Counted from the stretch's first letter, positions 1-8,876 are shown. The stretch is DNA of 64,000 nt from Clostridium sp. CX1 (GCF_025398335.1 NZ_JAODOO010000009.1:62001-126000), one strand, 5' to 3'. Made by a program: numbers and translations. Notes: generated by a model from the sequence alone, not told the origin.

Positions 1-494
1 GATTTTACTAATTCCGGATCGAGAATAGCAACCGTTGGAAGAAGAGATTTATCTGCAAGAGCATACTTTAGCCCTTCTTGCTTGTTTGTAATTACTGCAT
101 ATTCTGTTACTTCTGAACCTGTACCACTTGTAGTAGGTATAGCATAGAACTCTTTTACAGAGGAAACTCCTCCAGTAACCTTTTTTGCATACTCTCTTAT
201 TGCCTTAGCTCCATCAATTGATGAGCCTCCACCAAGAGCTATAATAATTTCAGCATTACAACTTTGCAACTTTTGGATACCACTAGCAATAACTTCTACA
301 GATGGATCAGGCACTATATCACTATATATAGCTACTTCACAATCAACAAGTTTTCCTTGTACTTTTGCAGCCATACCTGAAGTCTCCATAAACTTATCGC
401 ATACAATTAGTACTCTCTTATTTTTAATTTCACTTAGTCTGTCCAAAGAGCTTTCTCCAAAATAAACTTTTGTATTAATACTAAATTCCTTCAT
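1..494 (-). CDS. Iron-containing alcohol dehydrogenase, PduQ/EutG-like (partial; 3' part lies outside the window)
   Basis: Reading leftwards, the first ~165 residues of a group III (iron-dependent) alcohol dehydrogenase are visible; the rest lies beyond base 1. The Rossmann-like half carries the NAD-binding GGGSSIDGAKA motif and the PTTSGTGSEVT motif, followed by LPTVAILDPELV, an order typical of PduQ/EutG-type propanol/ethanol dehydrogenases. The metal-binding Asp/His residues would lie in the missing part. Family role: NAD(P)H-dependent reduction of short aldehydes to alcohols in the cytosol. An AGGAG sits 9 nt before the ATG at 494; an ATG at 500 is too close to it. No microcompartment genes are visible, so substrate is not known. 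Confidence 0.85.
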   Translation of the reverse strand, partial: MKEFSINTKVYFGESSLDRLSEIKNKRVLIVCDKFMETSGMAAKVQGKLVDCEVAIYSDIVPDPSVEVIASGIQKLQSCNAEIIIALGGGSSIDGAKAIREYAKKVTGGVSSVKEFYAIPTTSGTGSEVTEYAVITNKQEGLKYALADKSLLPTVAILDPELVK

Positions 495-765
495 ATACAT
501 AATCTCCTACTTTTAAAGATTTTTAAGATATGAATGAATTAGTTGCTCTTTAACTCAAAAATAAAAATTAACCCATAATTATAACAATCAATGTAAGTTT
601 ATAATAAACTACACGTAATTTATTATATCAACATCCTATTAATAATACAATCCTTTTCAGCAACATGAATAATATTAAAATTATATTCTAATTTTAATAT
701 CTTTACTATTTTAATTAATTTGTTGCTCCGTTAACTCTAATTATCCGCTTGAACTATTTTGTATT

Positions 766-1812
766 TCAGCTAAATTGTACGTCATCTTTATCTTCGTCCC
801 TTACTGAATCCTTTATTAATGGCATGTTATATTTTTCTCTAATTAAATTTTCTATTTCAAGAGCTAAATCAGTATTCTCCTTTAAGAACAGCTTGGAATT
901 TTCCCTTCCTTGGCCAAGTCTATCACCTTTATATGAAAACCATGCTCCACTTTTTTCAACAAAGCCTTCAGTAACAGCTATATCTATTAAGCTGCCTTCT
1001 TTTGAAATTCCTTCATTGTACATTATGTCAAATTCAGCCTGTTTAAAAGGCGGTGCAACCTTATTTTTTGTTACTTTTATTCTTACTCTGTTTCCAAGAA
1101 TATTTTCACCTGTTTTTATGCTATCAATCCTTCTTATATCAAGTCTTATAGATGAATAAAACTTGAGAGCACGACCACCAGTTGTTGTCTCAGGGTTACC
1201 AAACATAATACCTATTTTTTCTCTTAATTGATTTATGAATATTACAATACATTTTGACTTGTTAATTGCTGCAGTAAGCTTTCTTAAAGCCTGAGACATT
1301 AGTCTAGCTTGAAGTCCCATATGAGAATCTCCCATCTCTCCTTCAATTTCAGCTCTCGGAACAAGTGCCGCCACAGAGTCAACAACAAGTACATCTATTG
1401 CATTAGATCTTACAAGTGCCTCTGCTATTTCTAAACCTTGTTCCCCTGTATCTGGCTGGCTGACTACCAAGCCTTCCGTATTAACTCCCAGTTTTCTTGC
1501 GTAAGATGGATCTAAAGCATGTTCAGCATCAACAAACGCTGCTATGCCACCTCTTTTTTGAGCTTCTGCCACTACGTGCAGTGCAATAGTGGTTTTACCT
1601 GAAGATTCGGGCCCATATACTTCTACTATTCTTCCTTTTGGAACTCCACCAACACCTAGCGCTATGTCTAAGGGAAGACACCCTGTTGGAATCACTTCTA
1701 TATCCATTGTTGTAGCTGCACCAAGCTTCATAATAGAACCTTTTCCAAATTGTTTTTCTATCTGATTCATAGCTGATTCTATTGCCATAATTTTATCGTT
1801 GCTTATGTCCAT
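766..1812 (-). CDS. recA: Recombinase RecA
   Basis: Complete RecA, 348 residues, the usual bacterial length. Walker A (GPESSGKT) lies near residues 66-73, with the conserved INQLREKIG and [13 protein letters not shown] loop-2 region downstream and an acidic C-terminal tail. RecA forms ATP-dependent filaments on single-stranded DNA, drives homologous pairing and stimulates LexA self-cleavage. It stands alone here: the next gene in the same direction is an alcohol dehydrogenase, and a carD remnant lies just upstream. I could not find a clear Gram-positive LexA box in the ~50 bases before the start. Confidence 0.98.
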   Translation of the reverse strand: MDISNDKIMAIESAMNQIEKQFGKGSIMKLGAATTMDIEVIPTGCLPLDIALGVGGVPKGRIVEVYGPESSGKTTIALHVVAEAQKRGGIAAFVDAEHALDPSYARKLGVNTEGLVVSQPDTGEQGLEIAEALVRSNAIDVLVVDSVAALVPRAEIEGEMGDSHMGLQARLMSQALRKLTAAINKSKCIVIFINQLREKIGIMFGNPETTTGGRALKFYSSIRLDIRRIDSIKTGENILGNRVRIKVTKNKVAPPFKQAEFDIMYNEGISKEGSLIDIAVTEGFVEKSGAWFSYKGDRLGQGRENSKLFLKENTDLALEIENLIREKYNMPLIKDSVRDEDKDDVQFS

Positions 1813-1852
1813 TTATTTCAACACCCTTCATAAATTCCTCCACTACCCTCTG

Positions 1853-2049
1853 TTATACTTCGCTTACAGCTATTAAACTACTAACTTTTTCATATATTGC
1901 TTCATAAGTAGTATTCAATGACATCGCCAATTCTTTAAACAATATACTTTGAGTAAACTCTAAAAGTGCGTCATCCTGTTTATAGAATTATCGTCTATAC
2001 AGCAAATTCCCTGTCCTGAATATATTACTAAGTCTCCAATATTAAACAT
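1853..2049 (-). pseudogene. Remnant of a CarD-family transcriptional regulator
   Basis: The start region reads MFNIGDLVIYSGQGICCIDD, a typical N-terminus of CarD/CdnL-type RNA polymerase-binding regulators. The frame then shifts and meets a stop at codon 30. From just before that point another frame reads DDALLEFTQSILFKELAMSL and continues NTTYEAIYEKVSSLIAVSEV to a stop, which is the helical C-terminal end of the same family. Intact members are about 160-170 residues, so roughly 100 central residues are deleted and the two ends are joined out of frame. It lies on the recA strand directly upstream of recA. Assignment rests on recognition of the two termini. Confidence 0.7.
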
Positions 2050-2146
2050 TTCAATTCATTTGCTCCTTTGCTAAAATTATCACTCTAAGTTAAAAAGATT
2101 GTTGTTCCATTCAATTGTTATATTTAAAAAGCAGTTATAATTAATT

Positions 2147-2470
2147 TTAGGATTTCTTCTTAATGGACCTCGCTGGTTTCTTTTTGGCAATTGATATTTT
2201 TCTCATTTGCTCTTGTAGTTCAGCAGCTTCACGTTCTTTTTCTCTACGCTCCTGTTCTATCTGATCTTGCTTTATCTGTAATTTCTGCAGCGTATAATTT
2301 TCTACTGCTGGGTTCTCTGCCTTTAAAAACTTTTCAAATGCTTCTGGATATAAGAACATCTTTGTTCCAATCTCATCCTGAAACTTTACCCATATCATAT
2401 GATCCTCTGCTTCCGTAACAACTCCAGATCCAAACATAATATGCTCTACCACTTCATTTAACATAGTCAT
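2147..2470 (-). CDS. Small protein with N-terminal beta domain and charged C-terminal coiled coil, function unknown
   Basis: 107 residues. The first ~50 residues (VVEHIMFGSGVVTEAEDH, then WVKFQDEIGTKMFLYPEAFE) look like a small beta-barrel domain found in many clostridial hypothetical proteins. Residues ~60-95 are a Glu/Gln/Lys/Arg-rich helix likely to form a coiled coil, and the tail is Lys-rich. GGGAGG lies 8 nt before the ATG, so this is very probably translated. There is no signal peptide or membrane segment. I do not recognise a function; a nucleic-acid-binding role is only a guess from the basic tail. Confidence 0.75.
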   Translation of the reverse strand: MTMLNEVVEHIMFGSGVVTEAEDHMIWVKFQDEIGTKMFLYPEAFEKFLKAENPAVENYTLQKLQIKQDQIEQERREKEREAAELQEQMRKISIAKKKPARSIKKKS

Positions 2471-2617
2471 CTATTATACCTCCCTAAACTTATTCAGAAA
2501 TCTGATTTACTGAATAATATCTTAATTCTTTAGTAAACGTTTACATATCGCCATGCGTATAATTTAAATATAAGTTTTCTATAAAACACTAATCTTAGAT
2601 TTTACTTTTTCCGTTTT

Positions 2618-2899
2618 CTAAGACTCTATATTCTCTATACTTTCCAATAGATTTTCTTTGCTCCAAGGCATATAGCCACCATAATACTTCTTCGCAATAT
2701 GACTTTGTATTGATCTATCAAGATTGGCTAAACGCTGATATGCATGCTGAATTGAATTAAATTCTTCCTTATGTGTCCGTTTAAATGTACACTCTTCTCC
2801 CTTACATTTGCCAATATTTAACCTGGTGCACCTTCCAACTTTAGATAGTGCAATACAATCTGGATGTTTAACAACATCTCTCACTCTGCATATGGACAT
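2618..2899 (-). CDS. Small cysteine-rich protein, function unknown
   Basis: 93 residues from the ATG at 2899, which follows AAAGGGGGG by 4-5 nt; an upstream in-frame start at 2926 has no comparable site. The N-terminal half carries five cysteines (C4, then four between about residues 15 and 38), which could bind a metal. The C-terminal half (HAYQRLANLDRSIQSHIAKK) is helical and basic. No signal peptide or membrane segment. The spacing from the gene at 2470 and its own ribosome site suggest a separate small transcription unit. Not assigned to a family. Confidence 0.65.
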   Translation of the reverse strand: MSICRVRDVVKHPDCIALSKVGRCTRLNIGKCKGEECTFKRTHKEEFNSIQHAYQRLANLDRSIQSHIAKKYYGGYMPWSKENLLESIENIES

Positions 2900-3060
2900 G
2901 TTTTCCCCCCTTTCTAGTAAACCCAAAATAGGAGTTCATATATTATTTTAGCACATAAAAATCCATTGATGTAAGTAAAACTTTTAAAGAATTTTTTATA
3001 AATATTTATCGCAAGCAAATAAATCCTAATTGTGTAATATCCTTCGAAAGCTTATATTGA

Positions 3061-3240
3061 CTATTTATCTTCATTCCACTTCTTAAGCCGCCTAATACAG
3101 TTTAATATACCGGTAACAACTCCTAATAGATTTCCTATAATCATTAATAAATAATTATTCTCATATCCTCCTATAAGAATAATTATTACTGAAATTAATA
3201 AGAAAATAATAGTTATAGTAAACAATATATTATTTTTCAT
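3061..3240 (-). CDS. Small two-helix membrane protein (59 aa)
   Basis: An unlisted short gene of 59 residues, starting at ATG 3240 after CGGGGG and ending with TAG at 3061. The first ~24 residues (MKNNILFTITIIFLLISVII) form one membrane helix. A second hydrophobic stretch, LLMIIGNLLGVVTGILN, follows after a short polar loop, and the end is basic (RRLKKWNEDK). This hairpin topology with a positive C-terminus is common for small bacterial membrane proteins. Function unknown. Support comes from the ribosome site, the coherent two-helix pattern and clean start and stop. Confidence 0.6.
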   Translation of the reverse strand: MKNNILFTITIIFLLISVIIILIGGYENNYLLMIIGNLLGVVTGILNCIRRLKKWNEDK

Positions 3241-3401
3241 AAATCCCCCGTAAACTTACTTATTTCTATATTTATCTTATGTCATAATAAATTACTAAAT
3301 ACCCGCCCCCGTGATTCTAAACTATATAGGCATAATAATTGTGTTACTCCTCCATCCGCTTACCTCCATATATCTGTAACTAAAAATGTAATCTCTAAAA
3401 A

Positions 3402-3433
3402 CACTGCAAAATTCAGACTTGATTAGTGCAGTG
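3402..3433 (-). terminator. Probable intrinsic terminator after amj
   Basis: On the minus strand a 7-bp stem (CACTGCA/TGCAGTG) with a long loop is followed by TTTTTAG, downstream of the amj stop. The long loop makes it weaker than a classic terminator. CTCTAAAA is repeated on both sides. Confidence 0.45.
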
Positions 3434-3502
3434 CTCTAAAATTTTTTTTATAACAGAAAAATAATCTGTGGTTCATCATGATTTTATAGTGTTATGTAAC
3501 AA

Positions 3503-4297
3503 TTATAGTAGCTTTGCAATGACTACTATTAGTTTAGAAGCAGGAACTAACATAAATTGTGCTAGTATACTTCCCATAATAAGTCCGACAACAATAAAGA
3601 TTATACAGCGATTAAATTCTAACTCTGTGCAATCTCCTCTTATTACATCATCTGTTACCATAGATAAATATGGATCAATAAATATAACCATAAATATCGT
3701 TGAAATACTGTTTATTACAGATGATAAGGTAGTTCTTAAATTTGGACTTAAGCACGCAGCATATAGCGCTGATAAAATACTTACACTAGATACAGAAAAT
3801 GCAATCATATTTAATAGCATTACTTTTCTAGGTGTCTTACTAAAATTTCTTAATTCATATAAATTCTCTTTTTTAGGAATTGAAATACTATTTCTAAACT
3901 GTTCAATTCCAGACTTTGAAAATGCATGAAATATTAATTTAGGTAAAGATCTATATACACTAAATGATACAACTAATTTATTAAATACTCTTATAAATGT
4001 TGGCATTAGAATTGAACCAGCTATTGTGGCCAATGTAATAGAAAAAATTATCCACCTAAAAATATAAAGCAAGCTACTGGTTTGTCCTGTATTTATACTA
4101 TTATCAACTGTCTTTCCTAGTAAAGGCGCTTGAATAGTGTTCGCTGTCCTTTGTATCAATACAAAAACATTAAATACAGCAGAAGCTACTGCAATTCTCC
4201 CAGTTTTTACTCCCACAATCCTAGCAGAATAAGCCAACGTTCCTATTATATAAATAATAAAAGTTAATATAAATACTAAGTAAATCTGGAGTGTCAT
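3503..4297 (-). CDS. amj: Lipid II flippase, Amj family
   Basis: 264 residues with about six membrane segments. The signature ARIVGVKTGRIAVASAVFNV followed by QRTANTIQAPLLG is characteristic of Amj (YdaH), the second lipid II flippase discovered in Bacillus subtilis, which can substitute for MurJ. It would act in the cytoplasmic membrane, moving undecaprenyl-linked precursors outwards. It stands apart from the two MurJ-type proteins at 30.6 and 35.7 kb. In B. subtilis amj is induced by envelope stress through sigma M; I did not identify such a promoter here. The assignment is by sequence recognition only. Confidence 0.85.
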   Translation of the reverse strand: MTLQIYLVFILTFIIYIIGTLAYSARIVGVKTGRIAVASAVFNVFVLIQRTANTIQAPLLGKTVDNSINTGQTSSLLYIFRWIIFSITLATIAGSILMPTFIRVFNKLVVSFSVYRSLPKLIFHAFSKSGIEQFRNSISIPKKENLYELRNFSKTPRKVMLLNMIAFSVSSVSILSALYAACLSPNLRTTLSSVINSISTIFMVIFIDPYLSMVTDDVIRGDCTELEFNRCIIFIVVGLIMGSILAQFMLVPASKLIVVIAKLL

Positions 4298-4557
4298 TTT
4301 TTTACCACCTTATAATTACAGTTTAACTATGGTTATATCTAATGTTTTTCTACCATTATAATTAATTCAAGACCAAATATTGTTATGAATGAGATACATT
4401 TTTATCAAACTTATCCATAATTTTAACACTACATTACTCAGCTGTCAAAGAACACCTATGTATTTAGGCTTATTGGTTAATACATATAATTAAGGATGAT
4501 GGGATACAAATAAAAGGCTGGAAAGTTTTAATTCTTATTCTTAAGTCGCTTTTATTT

Positions 4558-5640
4558 TTACTTAGCAATAGGTAGCCTAATATTTATAGTAACTATATCT
4601 TCATTAGATTCTGCCCCAATCTGTCCATTATGAAGTTCTACTATTTTCTTAGAAATTGCTAATCCTAATCCTGAGCCTTCAATTTTACTTGACCTTGAGT
4701 TATCCATTCTGTAAAACTTTTCAAACATCTTATCTAATTTATCTTTTTTAATATCTTTTCCTTTGTTAGATACAGAGATTATAATGTTATCCTCATTTCT
4801 ATATGCTCTAACTATTATATCTGAAGGCTTATTGCTATATTTTTCTGCATTACCTAAAACATTATCAAAAACTCTAATAATTTTTTCAATATCTACTTTA
4901 ACAGGAAGTTTAGTATCACAAATATATGTTATAATTCCTAGTCCCTTAGTTTCAAACACAGGAGCATATTCCCCTAGGATTTGTATAAGAATAGAACCTA
5001 TATCTGTTTCTACAAGTTCTAAGAATATATCGCTGCTTGATAACTTTGTATATTCGAATAATTCATCGATAAGTTTCTTTAATTTTATAGATAGGTTATA
5101 AGCTGAATTTAAATATTCCTTTTCTTCTTTAGCTTTATATTTTTCATTTGTTAAAATATCTAAATAACCTATAATAGCAGTTAAAGGTGTTCGTAAATCG
5201 TGAGAGACATTAGTTATTAATTCATTCTTAGTATTTTCTAGTTCTCTCTCATAATCAAACTTTTCTTTTAATTGTTTAGACATGATATTAATATTTTTGC
5301 AAAGTTCTGCTAGCTCATCATTTCCTCGAACTTTCAGGGACAGACCTAGTTCTTCATTTGCAATTTTACTAACCTGCTTAGAAATGTACTTAATATATTT
5401 TATTTTGTTATTTACTAATAATAAAAACATAATCAAGAAAACTGCAATTCCAATGGCAAAAATAATAAGAGCGATAATATTATACTCTAGTATAGTTATA
5501 GAGTTAGCTTTTGCAAGAATATAAGGCTGAGCAATAAAAGCAGCAAACACAAATACTGATAGAAATCCAAAAAATACAGAAATCACAAATGCTAATATAA
5601 GTTGAATGCTAATTCGTCTTGTAAATATATTAGATTTCAT
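4558..5640 (-). CDS. Sensor histidine kinase, VanS-like
   Basis: 360 residues: two membrane helices (about 11-37 and 55-76) with a very short extracellular loop, a HAMP-like linker (~80-135), the dimerisation/phosphoacceptor helix with H147 in NVSHDLRTPLTAI, then a HATPase domain (NVLGNAEKYSN, FEKFYRMD, GSGLGLAI). The short outer loop marks an intramembrane-sensing kinase of the kind that often responds to cell-envelope agents. Its start overlaps the end of the response regulator gene by 4 nt, so the two are translationally coupled. The signal is unknown. Confidence 0.93.
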   Translation of the reverse strand: MKSNIFTRRISIQLILAFVISVFFGFLSVFVFAAFIAQPYILAKANSITILEYNIIALIIFAIGIAVFLIMFLLLVNNKIKYIKYISKQVSKIANEELGLSLKVRGNDELAELCKNINIMSKQLKEKFDYERELENTKNELITNVSHDLRTPLTAIIGYLDILTNEKYKAKEEKEYLNSAYNLSIKLKKLIDELFEYTKLSSSDIFLELVETDIGSILIQILGEYAPVFETKGLGIITYICDTKLPVKVDIEKIIRVFDNVLGNAEKYSNKPSDIIVRAYRNEDNIIISVSNKGKDIKKDKLDKMFEKFYRMDNSRSSKIEGSGLGLAISKKIVELHNGQIGAESNEDIVTINIRLPIAK

Positions 5641-6323
5641 ATCTTATAGCCAACTCCCCAAACGGTCTTAATGTATATAGGTTTTCTAGGTTCCTCTTCT
5701 ATTTTTTCTCTTATTTTAGTTATATGAACCATTACCGTATTATCTGATTTATAAAATTCCTCTCCCCAAACCCTTATATAAATCTTTTCTATACTAAAAA
5801 CAATTCCCTTATTTCTTGCAAGAAGTTCTAGTATATCAAATTCTTTTGGGGTAAGCCTGACTTCTTTATCTCCTACAAACACTTGCCTTGTATCAGTGTT
5901 TATAGTTAAATTTCCAATCTCAATTATATTTTTATCTATACTTTGAACAGGTGAGTACTTTGTATATCTTCTAAGCTGAGATTTAACTCTTGCCATTAGC
6001 TCCATAGCATTAAAGGGTTTTGTAATGTAGTCGTCAGCACCAGAGGCTAAGCCTTGAATTTTATCTAGGTCTTCTGACTTTGCAGATAGAAAAATAATAG
6101 GCATTATATTATCTTCTCTAATTTTCATACAGGTCTCTATTCCGTCCATACCTGGCATCATAATATCTAAAAGTACAAGGTCTATCTGAGTTTCAGCTAT
6201 AATACTTAAGGCCTGTTCTCCATTTTCAGCTTTTATTACCTCATATCCTTCATTTTCTAAATATATGCCTGTAACTTTTCTTATTTCAGTATCATCATCA
6301 ACTACTAAAATTTTGCTTGCCAT
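5637..6323 (-). CDS. OmpR/VanR-family response regulator
   Basis: 228 residues from ATG 6323 (GAAAGGAG lies 7 nt upstream; the ATG at 6329 is too close). Receiver domain ~1-118 with acidic DDD near residue 9-11, phospho-acceptor D53 in LLDIMMPGMDG, and conserved K in ITKPFN. The C-terminal winged helix (~128-226) contains LTPKEFDILELLA and VWGVGYKI. It is the partner of the overlapping kinase gene and would bind direct repeats. TTCTTAA-type repeats upstream of the methyltransferase gene (about 6965-7000) and of the VTT gene (about 24340-24390) are candidate targets. Confidence 0.93.
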   Translation of the reverse strand: MASKILVVDDDTEIRKVTGIYLENEGYEVIKAENGEQALSIIAETQIDLVLLDIMMPGMDGIETCMKIREDNIMPIIFLSAKSEDLDKIQGLASGADDYITKPFNAMELMARVKSQLRRYTKYSPVQSIDKNIIEIGNLTINTDTRQVFVGDKEVRLTPKEFDILELLARNKGIVFSIEKIYIRVWGEEFYKSDNTVMVHITKIREKIEEEPRKPIYIKTVWGVGYKI

Positions 6324-6340
6324 AAACATACTCCTTTCTA

Positions 6341-6901
6341 CTAAGAATTATGACATTTTAAAACATAAGCTGGTGGAACATTAATTACAACCCTATCCAT
6401 GTCTATTTCTTTAAAATAACCAGCAATAAATTCTTTCTTTATAAGAGTATATTGAAATGTTATAAATAGCCCATTTCTCTTTAGTATACCTCTAGTTTTA
6501 TTTAAAATCTTATTTGAAACATCCTTAGGCAAACTAGCAAAAGGCAAACCTGAGACAACATAATCTACCTTTTTAATATCATATTGTACTAAATACTTAT
6601 CTACATTTTCGGCAGAATCATTTATTATTATAATATTATCATACCCATTATACATATCTTCTAGCTGTTTACAAAATTCTTTATTGTATTCTAGTAATAT
6701 TAGTATCGTATCTTGCCTTTTTCTTTCTACAAGCTTCTCTGTAAAAACTCCTGTACCCGGACCATACTCAACTATACAATTGGCATTCTCAAAATCTATA
6801 TCTTTGACCATTTTCTTTGCAAGCCTTTCTGAACTAGGTGCTACAGCCCCTACAGTTCTTGGCGATTTAAAATATTCTATTAAGAATTTTATTAGCTTCA
6901 T
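6341..6901 (-). CDS. SAM-dependent methyltransferase, phospholipid N-methyltransferase/rRNA dimethylase-like
   Basis: 186 residues from ATG 6901, which GGGAGG precedes by 7 nt. SAM motif I is VEYGPGTGVFTEKL (about residues 43-56). The N-terminus EYFKSPRTVGAVAPSSERLA is the hallmark of the phospholipid methyltransferase group in the KsgA-like superfamily, and SGLPFASLP corresponds to motif IV. It lies 17 nt upstream of the response regulator, so it is the first gene of a methyltransferase-regulator-kinase operon. This suggests a membrane-lipid or envelope modification controlled by the system. Actual substrate is unproven. Confidence 0.8.
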   Translation of the reverse strand: MKLIKFLIEYFKSPRTVGAVAPSSERLAKKMVKDIDFENANCIVEYGPGTGVFTEKLVERKRQDTILILLEYNKEFCKQLEDMYNGYDNIIIINDSAENVDKYLVQYDIKKVDYVVSGLPFASLPKDVSNKILNKTRGILKRNGLFITFQYTLIKKEFIAGYFKEIDMDRVVINVPPAYVLKCHNS

Positions 6902-7011
6902 ACTAAAACCTCCCACTAGTTTTTCAAGTTATCTAATGGCTTTAGTATAAATACCAAATATTAAGAATCTCCGCTGAAAAAACTTAAGAATTCTTAAATT
7001 TATTTTAGGTA

Positions 7012-7039
7012 TAAAAAAAGAAGGTGCTAAACCTTCTTT
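7012..7039 (-). terminator. Intrinsic terminator shared in sequence with the one at 23.6 kb
   Basis: On the minus strand AAAGAAGGT/ACCTTCTTT forms a 9-bp stem with a 5-nt loop, followed by a run of seven T. It ends the residual VTT tail just upstream (7041-7073). Sequence and context match the terminator at 23633-23659. Confidence 0.75.
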
Positions 7040-7040
7040 A

Positions 7041-7073
7041 TTAAGCTAATCTTTGATTTTCTTGCTCTTTATT
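7041..7073 (-). pseudogene. 3'-terminal remnant of a VTT/TVP38-family gene
   Basis: Minus-strand codons read NKEQENQRLA-stop. The intact VTT protein at 23659-24300 ends NKEQKNQRLA-stop. The match covers the last ten codons, the stop, the following terminator hairpin and the GGTATAAAA beyond it. Nothing recognisable of the rest of the gene remains upstream, so this is a decayed copy or a recombination scar. Confidence 0.65.
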
Positions 7074-7185
7074 CTAAGTGTTCTAGTAAATCATATGTCT
7101 TTTCAGTTGTTACGTTAAATAAGAAAGATACAATTTAGCAGACTCTAAAATTATGCTACTACAACTCTACAAATTGGAGATTTAG

Positions 7186-7707
7186 CTATTTCATTCTTTT
7201 AATTGTTTCGTCCAATGAAATGCATTCTGCATATCTACCATTCCACATAAATTCATTATAATATTGATAGCTTTGTTCTGCTGACATAAATTTATTATTA
7301 ACTGTTGTATTTGTATATGCTGGAACTATAATATTAAATCCATGTTCAAATCCACATTTTATAGTAGCATCAATACAATAATCTGTTTGAAGCCCTACAA
7401 TAATTATATCTTTTTCGCCCTTATCTATTAAATATTCTAATAATCCAGTACCTTTAAAAGCACTATTAACCTTTTTATCAAATATCTTCTCATCATTCAT
7501 AGGTTGAAACTTTGCATATATTTCAAAGCCGTCAGTTCCTTTTGTTAATTCATTTCCTATTCCATCATCATGACGTACATATATTACTTCAATATTATTT
7601 TTCCTAGCCACATGTACTATTTCTTTAACATTAGATACAAACATATCAAATTCATATAATTTTTCATTGGCTATTAACTTTTGTGTATCGACTACTAATA
7701 AAACCAT
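7186..7707 (-). CDS. Isochorismatase-like cysteine hydrolase
   Basis: 173 residues, the usual size of the family. The catalytic triad is visible: D7 in LLVVDTQ, K79 in DKKVNSAF, and the nucleophile C111 in GLQTDYCIDAT. The cis-peptide V-G-L-Q-T segment is present. Members hydrolyse amides or vinyl ethers (nicotinamide, peroxyureidoacrylate, isochorismate); the substrate cannot be told from sequence. It is a single gene on the minus strand between unrelated neighbours, with no partner pathway in view. Confidence 0.87.
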   Translation of the reverse strand: MVLLVVDTQKLIANEKLYEFDMFVSNVKEIVHVARKNNIEVIYVRHDDGIGNELTKGTDGFEIYAKFQPMNDEKIFDKKVNSAFKGTGLLEYLIDKGEKDIIIVGLQTDYCIDATIKCGFEHGFNIIVPAYTNTTVNNKFMSAEQSYQYYNEFMWNGRYAECISLDETIKRMK

Positions 7708-7949
7708 TTTAATCCCCTTTTCAAGTTAATATTTATCATTATTTTATATCAATAATCTCTTCTTTACGATATTTTACCATTTCAACTTAACTAATGTTAT
7801 TTGTATCATAATCTAAACAGTCCTATATGGTTAATTTTGTAACAAAAGTAGAATCTCTTGCCTTCTTAACACCGTATTATTCAGTTTTCAAAGCCTATTA
7901 TTCGTATTTTAAATTTTAAAAGTTACGTCTCCTTTTTCTCATCTTATGA

Positions 7950-8603
7950 CTATAACGTATGTGAAATTAGTATGAATACTATAACCTCAAATATATTTGC
8001 TGTAAAATGTGACATTGCACTAATCCATGCATTTTTTGTTTTATTAAAGATGACTCCATATAAAATACTGTTGATAAAGGTAAAGAAAAGTCCATATACT
8101 ACTACAATAGTATTCCCTCGTTTAAAATGACCTAAAGAAAATAATAAAGATGAAAAGAGTAAAGCAGGTATAATTGGTAAGACTTTGTTTAATTGATTTT
8201 GAAAGAATGCTCTCCATGCAATTTCCTCTCCTAAAGCAAAAATGAAAAATAGAAGAATTGATGCTATACTTATTTCAATTGGTACAAATGACCCTGCTCT
8301 TATAGTTTCATACTCAATATATTCAGGTAAAAATAATTTTGAGATTAGAACACAAACTGCATCCATAATTATAGGTAGTATAAGCCAGATCCATATCTTT
8401 CTATCTCTTAAATTAGTTCCAACTGCCTTTATATCAAGTCCACTATTTCTCATTGGATTTCTTTCAACAACCTTATTGATAAAGAAAAATGCAACTCCGA
8501 TGAAAATACACGCTGGTGAGATATTTAATCCGAATAGATTTGTAAAAGATAGAATTACCATTAAAAACATTATGATTAAAGGCAATCTTTTTATGTCTCC
8601 CAT
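7950..8603 (-). CDS. CPBP-family intramembrane glutamic metalloprotease (CAAX protease/Abi type)
   Basis: 217 residues, about six to seven membrane helices. The ABI/CPBP motifs are present: EEIAWR at 126-131 (E126, E127, R131) and the F-S-L-G-H motif with H159. A third conserved His lies further on (SHFTANIF). Family members cleave within membranes and act in prenyl processing, bacteriocin self-immunity or signalling; nothing here says which. AGGAGG lies just before the ATG. A lone gene, with no bacteriocin peptide recognised beside it. Confidence 0.87.
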   Translation of the reverse strand: MGDIKRLPLIIMFLMVILSFTNLFGLNISPACIFIGVAFFFINKVVERNPMRNSGLDIKAVGTNLRDRKIWIWLILPIIMDAVCVLISKLFLPEYIEYETIRAGSFVPIEISIASILLFFIFALGEEIAWRAFFQNQLNKVLPIIPALLFSSLLFSLGHFKRGNTIVVVYGLFFTFINSILYGVIFNKTKNAWISAMSHFTANIFEVIVFILISHTL

Positions 8604-8715
8604 ATTTCCCCTCCTGTTACATAAATAATTTTACTTCATATAATTGTACAAGTGTAAACTTAATACTTTATAGGATAATCATACCACATGAAACACAGAA
8701 TATGTGTCTAATTAT

Positions 8716-8764
8716 AGTAATATACCCCTAATAACGCTTACAGAATTATTAGGGGTATATTACT
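8716..8764. terminator. Perfect 19-bp inverted repeat, probable transcription terminator
   Basis: AGTAATATACCCCTAATAA and its exact complement flank an 11-nt loop. Either strand could fold into a very stable hairpin. It lacks a long T run on either side, so factor-independent termination is plausible but not certain. It begins at the stop codon of the small frame at 8763-8876. Confidence 0.55.
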
Positions 8765-8876
8765 ATTGTTTTATTTGATAGATATAGCTTTTTGTCTTGT
8801 AAAACTTAATAACTTCATCCTCATAGTCAAAATAATAGATGGGGTAGATGAATTCATCTCCCTTTCTATTAATCAT
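8763..8876 (-). CDS. Possible small protein or gene remnant (37 aa)
   Basis: From ATG 8876 a frame reads MINRKGDEFIYPIYYFDYED and continues to KQ-stop at 8763, ending within the strong hairpin. Composition looks protein-like (aromatic and acidic residues). But no good ribosome site precedes the ATG; instead an imperfect inverted repeat (AGTCAAAATA) surrounds the start. It may be the leftover C-terminus of a longer gene that followed the DNA methylase. Confidence 0.3.
   Translation of the reverse strand: MINRKGDEFIYPIYYFDYEDEVIKFYKTKSYIYQIKQ

Noticed and set aside
749-1159. A 136-codon plus-strand frame opposite recA
   Set aside because: Shadow of the recA reading frame; no ribosome site and recA is certain.
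3468-3929. A 153-codon plus-strand frame opposite amj
   Set aside because: Antisense of a well-supported membrane protein gene; composition reflects its complement.
7950-8603. CPBP protease as part of a bacteriocin immunity locus
   Set aside because: No bacteriocin precursor, exporter or modification gene is recognisable on either side.
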